Shown: positions 5,732 to 5,931 of the stretch, piece after piece | How the letters are laid out: each line of letters starts with the position of its first letter | How positions within the stretch are numbered: position 1 is the first letter of the stretch | From: a candidate division Zixibacteria bacterium SM23_81 | GTDB taxonomy: Bacteria; SM23-81 | Reading direction: 5' to 3' | NCBI GenBank assembly: GCA_001304015.1 | Contig: LJUY01000093.1 | Coordinates: 1-5,931, forward strand | Length of the DNA: 5,931 nucleotides | Notes under the pieces: generated by a model | What the model saw: the letters and a program-made list of their open reading frames with translations, nothing else | Databases searched by the model: none | What the model was told of the DNA's origin: nothing | Program-made: the position numbers and the translations under genes

Positions 5732-5931
5732 CTAGGCCAGGTCTTTCTTTTTCTCCTCGAACTCCTGTTTGTCGATCTCTCCCCGTGCGTACCTTCGCTT
5801 GAGGATCTCGAGCGGAGAATCCTCTGATCTCGCGGCGCGACCACCAGCAATCGTCGATATCACCAACCACCTGATCAGAAAGACGATTCCCACAATTACC
5901 GCAATCCAGAAGGCGGCCATGAGGATGGTCC
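5732..5931 (-). CDS. Small SHOCT-domain membrane protein (5' end probably beyond window)
   Basis: A transmembrane helix (from the ATG at 5920, residues 4-22: FWIAVIVGIVFLIRWLVIS) is followed by a charged linker and a C-terminal SHOCT motif at 35-61 (SPLEILKRRYARGEIDKQEF, then EEKKKDLA). SHOCT is a short oligomerisation-type module of unclear role found at the C-terminus of many small membrane proteins. The frame stays open from the ATG at 5920 to the right edge and no Shine-Dalgarno site precedes that ATG. Family members usually carry a Gly/Met/Trp-rich leader before the helix, so the true start is likely outside the window. It is followed 50 bases later by the hydroxylase-family gene. Its function is unknown. 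Confidence 0.82.
   Translation of the reverse strand, partial: TILMAAFWIAVIVGIVFLIRWLVISTIAGGRAARSEDSPLEILKRRYARGEIDKQEFEEKKKDLA

Noticed and set aside
5682-5870. Upstream extension of the hydroxylase-family gene to an ATG at 5870
   Set aside because: The 63 extra codons overlap the SHOCT gene in another frame, are unlike the family, and would place a charged stretch before the first membrane helix.

Overview
The window is a stretch of Gram-negative bacterial DNA with about 50-55% GC by eye. Every convincing gene lies on the minus strand, so the reading order runs from the right edge to the left edge. Nearly all products are exported or membrane-bound: a TolC-type outer-membrane lipoprotein, a Tat-exported multicopper oxidase, a periplasmic HtrA protease and a periplasmic thioredoxin-like protein. 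This implies an outer membrane and a c-type cytochrome or copper economy. The style resembles environmental lineages such as Nitrospirota, Methylomirabilota or Desulfobacterota, but the sequence alone does not fix the taxon.

Upstream unit, in transcription order: a small SHOCT-domain membrane protein (5931-5732, probably starting beyond the edge); a membrane di-iron fatty-acid-hydroxylase or sterol-desaturase family enzyme (5681-4839); a secreted DUF302 protein (4762-4277); a TlpA/ResA-like thioredoxin-fold protein that stops about 20 residues after its CxxC motif (4202-3834); a complete single-PDZ HtrA/DegP-type serine protease (3819-2746); and a short C-terminal remnant of a c-type cytochrome with no haem-binding motif (2749-2597). 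A 12-bp inverted repeat follows the remnant. A strong Rho-independent terminator at 2481-2453 closes this unit.

Downstream unit: a compact two-domain multicopper oxidase with a twin-arginine signal (2374-1184), then, 41 bases later, a TolC/CusC-like outer-membrane efflux lipoprotein (1142 to beyond the left edge). The pairing suggests copper or heavy-metal handling: periplasmic oxidation by the oxidase and export through an RND or similar pump whose other parts would lie left of the window.

The most notable observations are these. (1) The oxidase is a two-domain type with an altered type-3 copper motif (HSG where HxH is expected) and an enlarged loop after the HCH motif. (2) Two broken genes flank an intact htrA: tlpA lacks its 3' half and the cytochrome lacks its 5' part. 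One event that put htrA in place of the intervening segment would explain both. No CRISPR array, tRNA, rRNA or insertion sequence was seen.
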